From: Evernia prunastri
Lineage: Eukaryota; Ascomycota; Lecanoromycetes; Lecanorales; Parmeliaceae
Direction of reading: 5' to 3'
Length of the DNA stretch: 19,572 nt
Assembly (NCBI GenBank): GCA_003184365.1
Contig: NKYR01000242.1
Span: 1 to 19,572 of the forward strand
The notes under the pieces are model-generated. The model did no database searches. It was not told the DNA's origin and was given only the letters and a program-made list of their open reading frames with translations. This document shows positions 8,687 through 17,841 of this stretch, piece by piece. A program made the translations under genes and the position numbers. The stretch's first letter is position 1, and each line of letters opens with the position of its first letter.

Positions 8687-9286
8687 TCACGCACCTACCA
8701 GCAACGCCACCACGGGAACAGTCACCAGTATCCACACCAAAACGATTGCAAGACGACCAGGCGAAGGGATTGACGCCGAATTGCTCTTATTCCCCAGCGG
8801 TATACTTCCTCTTGCTGTGCTCGCACTCGATCCTGACAATGGTCCGGAGGAAGAGTCTGATGGTCCGGTCGTACTCGATGACGGCGCCGTGGATGTCAAG
8901 ACGAACTCTGCCTCTGTCATCGCAGCTGGCGCTGTGCCTATTGCCGTTCTGTCACCACGGTCGAAGCACGAACAGGCGCTCGTGATCTGGGGGCGCCCGA
9001 AATGGCTCACGTAGGTAGGGAGGCGGATGTGGTGTTCGAGGTAGAGAGGGCAGAAGGACGATACGTCTTCTGAGTTGTCCTCGAGTGAGCGGAGCTCTTT
9101 GTCTGGGAAACAGAGGGAAGTGCGGCGACAGCGGAGGCGCGTGTGATGGGGCTGATGTGGTGTGTCGACGTGTGGGAATGGCGGGGTCTGTGTGCTGTGT
9201 GAGTCGCTCGGGGCTTGTGAGATGTGTGAAATGTGTGAGATGTGTGGGAGGTGTGGGAGGTGTGGAAGGTGGCAGATCCATCAGAG
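8687..9286 (-). CDS. Putative Ser-rich secreted protein with GPI-type C-terminus (5' end unresolved)
   Basis: One minus-strand frame is open from about 9283 to a TGA at 8687-8689 (about 199 codons). It contains a cysteine-bearing part (LCFPDKELRSLEDN, then SFCPLYLEHHIRLPTYVSHF), a SACSCF motif and a long Ser/Thr/Gly-rich stretch. The end is RLAIVLVWILVTVPVVALLV followed by GA, a hydrophobic tail after small residues, typical of a GPI-attachment signal. The order Cys-region, SACSC, Ser/Thr-rich stalk and hydrophobic tail is familiar from fungal cell-surface proteins of unknown function. There is no ATG in the frame and a stop precedes 9283, so a signal-peptide exon must lie upstream and was not found. 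The N-terminal part of the span (9221-9274) is 9-bp tandem repeats and may be intron or UTR. Overlapping frames on both strands look like shadows. Confidence 0.4.
9221..9274 (+). repeat. 9-bp tandem repeat (minisatellite)
   Basis: Successive 9-mers GATGTGTGA, AATGTGTGA, GATGTGTGG, GAGGTGTGG, GAGGTGTGG and a decayed AAGGTGGCA. Because the unit is a multiple of three, all frames stay open across it, producing His/Thr/Ser or Cys/Glu/Met-rich reading frames that should not be taken as evidence of a gene. Confidence 0.85.
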
Positions 9287-9889
9287 CTGTGCATGGTGCG
9301 CGGTCTGCTTATACAATGTGTCTCTTGCGGCTGGTGGTAAAGAATTGGTGCCAGTGGCGCAAGGTGAGTTCTGGAGAAGTTGTAAGAGAATAGGCTGACA
9401 GCGAAAATTGTCATTAGGGGGCTTCATAAGGTCCATTAGCTGGGCGTGACCAGAATCCAAAGGTCCTGGGCTGATCAACGTGGGCATGGACAACTCTCAA
9501 ACACCATTCCGCCAATTTTTGAAGATTACAAACTAGCGTACCTCGATATGTTACTACTACTACTTCTTATCATGATATTCTTTACTTCAATCGCATAAAG
9601 AAAGTTGTCGAGCGTCACAAGCTCCAGCTTACTTCGGTAAGAAACGTTTTTCTGACCACCATAACTTATCATCTATGTAATAAGTACGTCAAAGCATGGT
9701 AATAAATGTAAAGAAGAGATCCATTTCCATCGATTATATAAGTCCTCCGCCTTTTTGTGCAAAGAATATGTTCTCGGCGGCCATTTCTCAAACAAATAAC
9801 CCATGAAAGAATACGTATAGCGATATCTGCCCTTCCGCACAGATCGCGGCATCCTGCGATGCATCCCTGCGCTCCTCCTCATCCATATT
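9287..9889. other. Intergenic, no gene seen
   Basis: No coding region is supported. The first exon of the Ser-rich minus-strand gene may lie here but I could not identify a signal peptide. A (TAC)4 microsatellite is at 9552-9563. Confidence 0.5.
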
Positions 9890-10237
9890 TCAATCCTTGA
9901 GAAACCCATCATGAACTTCATACGCCGGCGGTGGAAGCTCAAAGTCATCGTCCTCGTCCAGAGATGGACACCCTGTCTTTGGCAACAGCCTGCCCCTAAT
10001 ATCCATCATGCCATCCTCGAGGGCAGAGAGCCTGTTTTGCTGCCGTTGGTCCCGTCTCCAGAGCTCCCGGTAGCCATGAATGTGGAAGAAAAGCATAACA
10101 ATGATGAGAATGACGAAGAGCATCATGTACCCGGCCGAGGGATGTTTGGGGACAGTATCCGAATCGTCTTGAGAGGAGTTGTAGGTGGTAGAAGTGGACG
10201 CTTGCAGGTAGTTCAAAATGTATGTGAGATGGGACAT
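9890..10237 (-). CDS. Small single-pass membrane protein with PPAY motif
   Basis: Single-exon 115-residue protein from MSHLTYILN. I chose ATG 10237 because it has G at -3 and opens a compact protein; the frame is open for 56 more codons upstream, but that part looks like leader sequence. Residues 1-36 are polar with several Ser/Thr and an Asn-Ser-Ser site. Residues about 37-53 (YMMLFVILIIVMLFFHI) form one transmembrane segment, followed by a basic stretch (RELWRRDQRQQNR), so the tail is probably cytosolic. The tail is acidic (SLDEDDDFE) and carries LPPPAYE (101-107), a PPxY motif of the type that binds WW domains of Rsp5/Nedd4 ubiquitin ligases. No family is recognised. Binding is an inference from the motif alone. 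Confidence 0.6.
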   Translation of the reverse strand: MSHLTYILNYLQASTSTTYNSSQDDSDTVPKHPSAGYMMLFVILIIVMLFFHIHGYRELWRRDQRQQNRLSALEDGMMDIRGRLLPKTGCPSLDEDDDFELPPPAYEVHDGFLKD

Positions 10238-10574
10238 GTCCGCTCTGATTCTGTGGTGTTTGGCTTGTGGCTCTTGGTGATTGACAGGCAGGTGCAGTGG
10301 GCTTGAACTCTTGACAAAAAGAAGAGGAAAGAAGAAGATGGAGTGCAGCTGTGGGTAATATAGACCAGGAAAGTGCATTATTCTTGAAAACGTCGGAAAT
10401 TGCATTATATTGTCAGAACTTGCTCTGCATCCATAAGTCTTCCCTGCAGCGTATCACCGAGGCTGGACACCCAATTTACTGACCAAGATGCAAAAGATCG
10501 GACTACAAGCCAATCAACTTGACCTGATAATCGGCGAACAGCGTCTGTTCATTCGGAAAAGACATGCTTTCGGG
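10238..10574. other. Intergenic, no gene seen
   Basis: This 337-bp stretch separates two minus-strand small membrane protein genes. It should contain the promoter of the downstream gene and the terminator of the upstream one; no specific site is evident. Confidence 0.5.
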
Positions 10575-10900
10575 TCAGCAGTGACTGCATCCTTCCCCAC
10601 CAAAGTACCCAGCCTCAAGTCTCGCAAGATGGTCCGGCGAGAGGTCGTCCTCAGAAACTTCATCTGCTAGGGATTCTCCGCCTCAGTCCTACCAACACCT
10701 ACAATGCTTTTGGACAGTAACTTACCGTTCCAGGTCTCACTGAGCACTTGCTCATCAGCGACCCTGGGCATTTTTCTCTTGGGATCGCCCCGCCTCTTGG
10801 TCACCATGGCGATAATGACGATGATGATAGAAAAGCCAACCAGGAAGCCGAGCACTGTGATGGCACCGATGATGATTGGGTTGGCAGGGTCTGCTACCAT
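10575..10900 (-). CDS. Small single-pass membrane protein, two exons
   Basis: Exons 10900-10726 and 10666-10575 on the minus strand give 88 residues. The intron (10667-10725, 59 bp) has a perfect GTAAGT donor and a CCCTAG acceptor, and removing it replaces a short tail with ADEVSEDDLSPDHLARLEAG and a C-terminal GEGCSHC. Start ATG 10900 has G at -3 and G at +4; the frame runs 11 codons further upstream without ATG. Residues about 9-33 (IIIGAITVLGFLVGFSIIIV and following) form one membrane span, followed by a Lys/Arg patch (TKRRGDPKRK), predicting a cytosolic acidic tail. The C-terminal cysteines could be lipidated, which is speculation. The family is not recognised. The layout resembles the neighbouring 115-residue protein, but I see no sequence similarity. 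Confidence 0.6.
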
Positions 10901-12100
10901 GTCAATATTTTCAATGAAAGAGCGCGGCAGCACATTCGTGCTACCGTACTACCTGATGCCTCCTCCTTTACAAGATCCCGAATTTGTAGCCGAGATGATG
11001 AGGTTCCTGGCGCTTGGTTGCAGCCTGATGCTAAACACACGGCCCCCCCCTTAATCGTACCGGACATGTAGAAGATGTTTGAATGAGAACAGTTATGGGT
11101 ATCTGTCTCGGGACCAGGCGCTTTCCTGTCTGAGATGAAAATGAGAAGTATATTAGGAACCGAGCTGTCTTGTAAATTGTAAAGGCTAGATCCTCAGTAG
11201 CGTCCTGAGACGTCAAATGGACGCAATCCCTCTCAGCAAGCGTGCTGTCTTGTGGATTAGGCTCATGATCGGTTACGGCTCTTCCATCTTGCACTAAACG
11301 CCATCAGTCGGTGCCAGAAGCAAGCCATGCGGAAAGAAGAGCTTGGAGAAAGTAGGCATCTTAGCAGCCCAAGCACTTGTTTACCAGATTTGAGACAGAG
11401 GATAAGCAGCCGACTAAATCCTCGGCCCAGCAATGCAGGACTGCTATTCTTGGGCTTCACATTCTACCCGTGGAAGAGATGAGGACGAAGGATTCTGCCG
11501 TCTACTGACAGATTTTCGCTTTGAAGCAGAGACAGACGTTGTTGACTACAGGCCAGCAAAGCGCACGCGGTGACAGAAATTGTTCATTGCAGAGAGTAGA
11601 TCAGAAGTGACATGTTTAGGTCAGATGTGAAAACAAAATACGGTCAGGCCAGATCTCGTAGCGAAGATGGGAGCGGCCACAACCTCTTCATGTACTATCT
11701 GCTTCACGAACGCAGCTTTGTGACAGAAGTTTATCTATCGCAGTACAAAGGGCAGAAGATTCAAAACTTGGAGGAACTTAGTTAAGATTCGTGATTTCAT
11801 ACTATCGATTCTTGGATGAAGTGATCCTTCAGAACAATGTAGACACCAACGAAGCAGTTGCGATACGACTCAAGACCGGGATTCGACGTCTATGATGATT
11901 CTGTCCCTCAACCAAATTGAGAGGTATTATGACAAGCGAGACACGGATCATTCTTAAAGCACCCAGCGCCTTCGAATGCGCCTTCACCCTCCTCCCGGAC
12001 CTCCCCCGGCAGGTGCACCTGCTTCGGTGATGGATATTCGCTGGTGGTTATGCGTACAAAGCCCACCAGACAGGCTCCTCGGTGAACGCAGTGGTGGAAT
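10901..12100. other. Long intergenic stretch, one weak small ORF
   Basis: About 1.2 kb without a supported gene. Minus-strand frames at 11031-11294 and 11263-11460 have no convincing start or protein-like composition. The only stretch that reads like protein is a 57-codon plus-strand ORF at 11612-11785, listed separately. Confidence 0.4.
11612..11785 (+). CDS. Possible 57-residue small ORF
   Basis: ATG 11612 to TAA 11783-11785. The translation contains HNLFMYYLLHERSFVTEVYL and then SQYKGQKIQNLEELS, with a balanced composition that looks more like protein than the surrounding frames. There is no recognised family, no splice context and no neighbour to support it. It may be chance or a relic of a larger gene. 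Confidence 0.2.
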   Translation: MFRSDVKTKYGQARSRSEDGSGHNLFMYYLLHERSFVTEVYLSQYKGQKIQNLEELS

Positions 12101-12443
12101 TCAGAAGCTCTTCGGTGTTACTTCCAGCTCCCTCGCCGTGTCGTGGGCCTTGTCGTGGGCCTTGTCTCAATTTAGCTACCTGCCGCCCCAGTCGGGGTCA
12201 TTTAATCATATCATTCTCGAGTACACGGTTGTCGACCATGCCGTTCTCCACGCTGTGTGCAAGAGCATCATCAATGCGTCGTTCTGCGCGGTATTCGTGA
12301 AGCTGGTACGACAACCACGACCAGGCGTCGAGAGGAGCCAGCCCGAAAGTGAGCAAAATAATCAGGCCAACCACGATCAAAGGGGCGAATGTGATGGCCT
12401 TGAAAATTGTGACAAGGACGGCGTGCCCGTGTTTAGAGTCCAT
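12101..12443 (-). CDS. Small single-pass membrane protein, probably two exons
   Basis: Minus-strand gene starting MDSKHGHAV at 12443, with G at -3. Without splicing it is 81 residues, ending at 12198. I prefer exons 12443-12227 and 12165-12101 (93 residues). The 61-bp intron has a GTGTAC donor, a GCTAAA branch site 4 nt before its end and a GAG acceptor, and splicing gives a longer tail ending ARELEVTPKSF. The weak donor and acceptor keep this uncertain. Residues about 17-39 (ITFAPLIVVGLIILLTFGLA and following) form one membrane span, followed by an aromatic/basic amphipathic stretch. A 12-bp duplication makes KAHD repeats in exon 2. Another frame downstream ends EEPVWWALYA, an alternative C-terminus. 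No family recognised. Confidence 0.45.
12141..12164 (+). repeat. 12-bp tandem duplication
   Basis: TCGTGGGCCTTG occurs twice in direct succession (12141-12152 and 12153-12164). On the minus strand it encodes two KAHD units in the proposed second exon of the small membrane protein and keeps the frame. Confidence 0.8.
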
Positions 12444-12684
12444 CTCGAAGAGTGCTTTTGGTGATGGTCGAAGCTGTGTAGGTATCTAGCTGTTCTCTGG
12501 GAGATATTGGTGTCCGTGTTGTCAGCGGATCCTCAATAGCATTGATGTTGGACTACAAGAGAAATTTGGAGATTCGACTCCGTTTTTCAATACGAAATAA
12601 TGCAATAAATACAAAATTGGATTATGTCTCTGCTCTGACATATCGAACTTGGCCTATCTGGGTGATAAATGCATTTTTTTGCAG

Positions 12685-13320
12685 GCTCGAGAGGAGAGGG
12701 ACGCCGTCGAGGCTCAGAGACAGGCCAAGAGGGTCACTGCCTGGGCAAACAAGTCTCAGGAGGACAGAGACGGCGCCGAAGCTGAGAGGGTCGCTGAGTG
12801 GGCCTCTTCCACGCCACAGCAGAGAACTACCACGAGACCTGGACTAGATACGCGAGCGGCCAGATCTGAGAATGACTATCGTGCGCTTCGTAAGCCTCAG
12901 CTTTTCGGGACCATGATGATGGGCCCTGGACTAGGCAAATGTCGGAATGGGATGGGAAAATCGGAATTGATATATCGTTTGATGATGGACGATAGAAGGT
13001 CTTCCGGAGCCACCCATCTCAGTTTCCTAGATCATGTCATCACAAGAGGCCAGAAGATTTGAAAATGTTTCGGTTTATGATGCGAACTCTCTACAATCCT
13101 CGAAGAACAGACAAAAGAGTTGAGACAAGAGATGAGCTTGCTTGAGGCTTTACATAAGTCATGGAACATGGAGTTTGAAAGCCCGCGTCGACAGAGTGTC
13201 CCGGATGCATTTTCGGATGCGAGGGTAGTTGAATGGACAAGATCAACAGAGACTCCCAGAGGCACTTTTTGGATGCGGGGGTACTTGAAGGACGAAACAA
13301 CGAGACATGAATGGGTTTAA
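12685..13320 (+). CDS. Unknown repeat-containing, charged protein (partial model)
   Basis: A strong 3' splice site (TTTTTTTGCAG ending at 12684) leads into a charged open frame: AREERDAVEAQRQAKRVTAW, then a unit with AEAERVAEWASSTPQQR. The frame stops at 13060-13062 and 13078-13080 but resumes in the same phase. It continues with EELSTIL-type coiled-coil sequence (EEQTKELRQEMSLLEALHKS) and DARVVEWTRSTETPRGTFWM to TAA 13318-13320. A GTAAGC donor at 12890 and an acceptor ending at 13105 would remove both stops in phase, but this intron is tentative. Three motifs of the form (A/S)xRVxxWxxSTxxxR recur, suggesting degenerate repeats of about 20 residues. Upstream exons were not found, and a decaying gene is the main alternative. 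No family is recognised. Confidence 0.4.
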
Positions 13321-13757
13321 ATTCCTTGGTTGGTTCTCGTCGAAACCACTTTCATCACCGCATGGTTCTTTAGGACGGACAGTGAGGCAAGAAGGCGTTG
13401 CTCTAGGGGGCTTTCGCCGCCCCGAAATATCAAAAATTCGAGAAGTAGAAGTGCAGCTATCTTAATTTATTAAATGTTAGCTCAGGTGAGGTAGTCATTG
13501 CCATCATCTAAAGGAAGGAAGGTTAGATTAATGGTAGACGGTTATCAGTTAGGTAAACAGTAAAGTTCCTATGTAAGATACCTATTTCGAGACTGGGGCG
13601 TACGCTCCCAAGAAACAGTTGATAGTAGTTGTAGGGTTCTCAGCTACAGGGCTGCCATAGGTTCCGACTCGAGGGTCACTCGTAGGGCTACTTACATCTA
13701 CCTTACTCTACAGGACTTTTGTTGACGACTCGAGCCGTTTATTCCTTGCGCTGCAAT
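13321..13757. other. Intergenic, WD40 gene promoter region
   Basis: This 437-bp stretch has no coding signal. It contains an A/T-rich segment near 13461-13477 and a short GC stem around GGGGGCTTTCGCCGCCCC (13427-13444). It presumably carries the promoter of the WD40 gene; no specific site can be named. Confidence 0.4.
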
Positions 13758-15046
13758 ATGTCCAAATCTTCAGATCCAGATCATTTCTTTCAAACAACGT
13801 ACATTTCCTTCCCCCCAAACCTATATTACACCCATCCTGACCTCTTGCCAGTCATTCTCTCGCCGAAACTAGCCGCAAAGCCCTGAAATCCCAAAATGAA
13901 TACGGCTCCCCAATCCGTCTTCAAAGCAAAATCCTCGCCATCATCTCCCATCCTGCAGACCCGGGCGCTGTATACGTAGCCGAAAGTGCTGGCACAGCAA
14001 GGAGGGTAGTGCTACAAGTAGGTGAGAGCACCGCTGCCCTTATCAATACGGTCTGCTGCTGAGACTGCGTTCGAAAGACTGGTGAATCTTCTCATGTTTA
14101 TCGTGGACCGACGGCGCCTCTTACCTCGCTCGCTCTCTCGACTGCATCAGATAATGTCTCCATCTTCTCTGGCTCCTGGGACAAATCGATCTGGTCCTGG
14201 AACAGAACCAGTCGAGCCCCACAACGCCGTTACTTTGGCCATTCCGACTTCGTGAAAACCCTTATCTGCATCCATGTCAATGGTGCAGATGTGCTCATTT
14301 CTGGCTCAGCAGATGCTTCCATTATCATCTGGAATACTGGAAATGGTGAGAAGCTACATACATTGAAGGGAGGGCATACAAGAGGAATCCTGGACCTAGC
14401 CGTCGACCCTACCACGTACCCATCAACCCCATTAGCGAAGCATGGTGCAAAATCGATAGTGATGTTCAGTGCGGGAAGCGATAGAGAAATCAGGAGGTGG
14501 CGTTTCAGGGACGACCTCTCCGCCGCTAGTGAGACCGAGACGCACAAAGTTGTCCTCCAGCACGAAACTAGCGTCTACAGGTTACATTTTGACGCCGATG
14601 ACGATTTGTGGACGGCAAGCGCCGATGGTAGTGTCAAGTGCCTAAACAGAGAAAGGGATTGGGAAGCTGACACCACGCTCGTACATGGAGACTACGTCCG
14701 AGCTGTGGCCATTGATGAGAGAGGCCGTTGGGTTGTGAGTGCTGGCAGAGATGAAGACGTGAAAGTTTGGGACAGAGCGAGTGGAAAGTTGCACCACACG
14801 TTCTCAGGTCATTTTGAGGAAATCACCGGGATGTTGTTGATAGGCCAGACGGTGGTGACGGTGAGCATAGATGCTACCATTAGGCAGTGGTCATTAAAGG
14901 CGGACGATCTGAGGAAGGCTGTAAGGGAAGCTGAGGAGGCAGTAGATGGGGTCCAAAAGGAAGAGAAGGCAACGCAACAGAAGAAACTAATAACAGACGA
15001 TGAGGAGAGAGAATTGGCGGAGTTGATGGGAAGTGACATTGATTAA
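13758..15046 (+). CDS. WD40-repeat protein
   Basis: Exons 13758-13798, 13852-14017 and 14078-15046 give 391 residues. Exon 1 (MSKSSDPDHFFQT) was found by splicing: the long frame has a stop upstream and no ATG, and a GTACAT...CTGAC...GCCAG intron of 53 bp joins it in phase. WD40 blades are visible from about residue 35 to 345, with SGSWDKSIWSW, SGSADASIIIW, SAGSDREIRRW, TASADGSVKC, SAGRDEDVKVWD and VSIDATIRQW as blade ends and several GH starts. That suggests a six- or seven-bladed propeller acting as a protein-binding scaffold. The last 50 residues are a charged helical tail (EEAVDGVQKEEKATQQKK, then DDEERELAELMGSDID), possibly a coiled coil. The specific orthologue is not certain, so no symbol is given. 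Intron 2 uses an AAG acceptor. Converges with the carnitine acetyltransferase gene. Confidence 0.9.
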
Positions 15047-15149
15047 TGCACTTCTTGTTTTGCTTCAAAATACCATGATTGCATTTCGACTATTCATGGC
15101 CGATATTCGCCACTCGATCTCGTCATCCAATCCGCTCGACTGTGACACT
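15047..15149. terminator. Short convergent 3' region
   Basis: Only 103 bp separate the stop codon of the WD40 gene (+) from that of the carnitine acetyltransferase gene (-). Polyadenylation sites of both must lie here or within the opposing gene. No specific poly(A) signal can be assigned. Confidence 0.4.
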
Positions 15150-17841
15150 CTAGTATTCGTTCAACCTCAACTTCTTCCCAATGGCCCGTCTTGCATTGCC
15201 TATTGCCTTCTCACTCGGCCTGTCCTTCTCCTCTTGACTAGCTTTGAGCGCTTGAAGTAGCATGCCTTAATGATATTAAAGTTAGCAATTTTCTTCTGAT
15301 ATCAGAGATGAGCTGTGATGCAGGACCCGGAGTTCTTATATGCATATGCTGCGAACCGGGCAGACATGGCGCGGAAAAGGTAACTCACCTGCATCAAAGA
15401 AGCCATCTGTGTACCCATTATCAGTGAAATACTCCATAATGTTACGAAGAAAGCACTTACAGCCACCTAATCCGTCATCGTCACTCTCCTCCTTCACATC
15501 ATCTGCAGCATCATCTTCCCCTTTAATTGCCCTTCCTCTCTTTGGCACCACCTCTGGCCTCTCCACCTCTCTCGCTCGACTAGCCTTCGGGCTCCTACTC
15601 TCTTGCTTTGTCGACCTCAGGAGTCTTCTGATCTCCAAGAAATAGCCCTCCAGTGCATCAATGAATCGCTTCGTCTGTCTATGTTTGCTACTTGCGCAAA
15701 TAGATACAGAGTCATCTTTGATTATGTAGCCAATACCAAAGCCGTCGGCGGAGGTAGGACCAAATCCGAAGTGTCTCAGGGCAGGGTTGCCGCAGTTGGA
15801 GGTGGAGATAGTGGTTGTATTGATTTTATCCCACCCGCTGTCGGCGAACAGGGCGGGCATCTGTTGAGTAGGTTGGGGAGAGGGCGAGACGGAGCTGTCT
15901 TCCTTGGGGAACGAATTACGACCGGGTGATCCAACCTCTGAGCCTGCGTCTACTGGGCTCGAGGAGCCATTTGAGCTCATGCCGTTGCTGCTTGCGGCCT
16001 CGGCTCCTTCTTCGTCGACGGCGCGCTGCCAGACGCAGTATAGGGCGTAGAGGTGGCGGTCTTGGCCGAGTGCTTTGGCACACTCTTTTGTATGTGCTGT
16101 GTGCTTTTGTGTTGCTTTTCGCAGAGCTTCGATCTTTTGGGTGGCAGGAATTTCGCCCCAAAAAGTGCGAACGAAGTCCGCAGACTCTGGAGAGACGGCC
16201 CGTATGGCTTCAGTGCGGCCGTGGAGGAAGACCTTGGTCATGGCTGGCTCGTAGACATTTTCCACACGACCATAGAGACCGTAGTACGCGGCTTGGAACG
16301 CCATCTGGACGAAAGCGTCAGGAGAGAAGCCCGCTGAGGTCATAAAGTTCTTTCCGTACCCGGCGAACTCTAGCGTCTGGAATTCATTCTGCTGGATGAG
16401 ATCTGCCAGTCTGGTTTCAGCAAATCGTAACGCAGTGCTGAGCTCCGGAAGCATGTCCCATTCTAATTTGTGTGGCGTTGTGCTGACCTCTCCAAAACTA
16501 TCCGGATCTCTCTTTGATGGGTCAGGACTGTCTGATGCCCAAAGACTAGGAGCCTGTCCGTTAATACTCCTAGCGAATCGCAAGATGGTGTCCGTGTACA
16601 GGTCGCTGGCAAATCGCAGGACTGTATGACCGTCGACACCAGTATGCTCGAAGTTAATGCCAGCGCTCCCATTCTTGCATACAATGATCTGCATCTTGTC
16701 GTACCATCGATTCGTACAGGTGCCGACTTGGACGCCCTTTACAACTTCGCTCGTGCCGCAGAGCATATTCCCGCAAAGCTGCGCGCTTGTTTGTGGCTCG
16801 GTATAGTCAAGGCATAAGATGAATAATGCAGAATCCACGATACCTAGACAATCTGCGTTGTTCGAGTCTTCTTCTCGCGTCAGGACGTCTCGCAGTCCCG
16901 ACCATATTTTTCGGTTCTCCGTACTTAGTACCCCGAGTGCGCCTTTTGCTGCCTCTTGAATTGGAGTTTCCTCAGCATCGTCGACAATGACCTGTAGATT
17001 CAGTGCCATATCTTTCTCGGTCATGATCAGGTCCGCGTTATCATCTAAGACATCGAACCAGTAGAATTGGCCCTTGCAAAGCACGACAACATGCTTCGCA
17101 CCACCATCTTGCGCGATCTGACATCCATTCTCTGTTGGTACGCGGGCGGTGCCAAAAAGTCTCGAATACTGGTACATGCAGAGTGGGGTCCCTTTCAGAG
17201 TGTCTGGCGGTAGCTCTTCCTTCCGGACCGCACGAACAAAACAAAGAGCAGATATGACGAGGGATGCGGCACGAGTGACTTGATTATTTCGAGCCGGCGT
17301 CGGGTCATCCTCTAGGAGGAAGAATGGATTGAGGTTCAGGACAACAGGATTGTCAAAATTCAGGTAGGAGTCGTACCCTGGAAGCACGCTGTCAGTCCCG
17401 AGAATGCCAGAACAAGCAAGTTTGTGGTCGTGAAGGTATTTAGAGAGACGTACAAAATTGCTCGATGTAGCTTGTCTTTCCTGTGGCATATTTCTTGAGT
17501 CTTGCCTGTAGCTCAGGCCCCTCTCCTCTCAAGAATTCTTGCGCCGCCGCAGCGGTATCTTCTTGCTCTCGTTTGTTTTGAAGTGGCCGGAGCACATCCT
17601 GATATTTCTTCAGGGTACTTTCGAGTTCTGGTATTGGCAACTTTGGGAGCTTGTCTTGAGCGGCGAAGGTGATTCCCGGCTGGTGCTTCACCCCATGTGA
17701 TGCTAGAGGTTCCCGCTGCGAGGCGGGGAAAGACTGCTGTGTGCCTTTGGGCGAGGAAGGATCGATATCGGAGACGGGAGGCTGTGAATTCGCCAACGAT
17801 TCGTTCAGAGACTTAGGCATGGTGAAGGTGCGGACTGTCAT
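15150..17841 (-). CDS. Carnitine O-acetyltransferase, FacC/Yat2-like
   Basis: Transfers acetyl groups between CoA and carnitine, allowing acetyl-unit shuttling during growth on acetate or fatty acids. Exons 17841-17454, 17377-15389 and 15265-15150 give 830 residues. A second good start at 17820 (CACC before ATG) would give 823. The fold is recognisable: F-W-YDSYL near 129-135, catalytic His374 in NFEHTGVDGHT, the CoA-site region GYGKNFMTSAGFSPDAFVQM around 469-488, and ISTSN near 653-657. The EHTGVDG form is typical of the Yat1/Yat2/FacC branch rather than mitochondrial/peroxisomal AcuJ-type enzymes. Odd features are a Ser/Gly/Pro-rich insert (about 584-637) and an acidic/basic insert (about 717-768). 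The C-terminus is LRLNEY, with no SKL-type peroxisomal signal, and no clear N-terminal presequence is seen, so cytosolic location is inferred. Intron 2 (123 bp) has a GCTAAC branch site and an AAG acceptor. Confidence 0.93.

Noticed and set aside
8781..9014. Plus-strand 77-codon ORF with plausible composition
   Set aside because: It is antisense to the minus-strand Ser-rich protein, whose Cys motif and GPI-type tail make a more coherent protein.
8952..9414. His/Thr/Pro-rich minus-strand frames and Cys-rich plus-strand frames
   Set aside because: They arise from the 9-bp tandem repeat, which keeps every frame open; none shows a signal peptide or known domain.
10237..10405. Longer 171-residue form of the PPAY membrane protein
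   Set aside because: The extra 56 residues look like translated leader, while the internal ATG has good context and gives a compact protein; not fully excluded.
11031..11460. Minus-strand ORFs of 87 and 65 codons
   Set aside because: No convincing start context, splice partners or protein-like composition.
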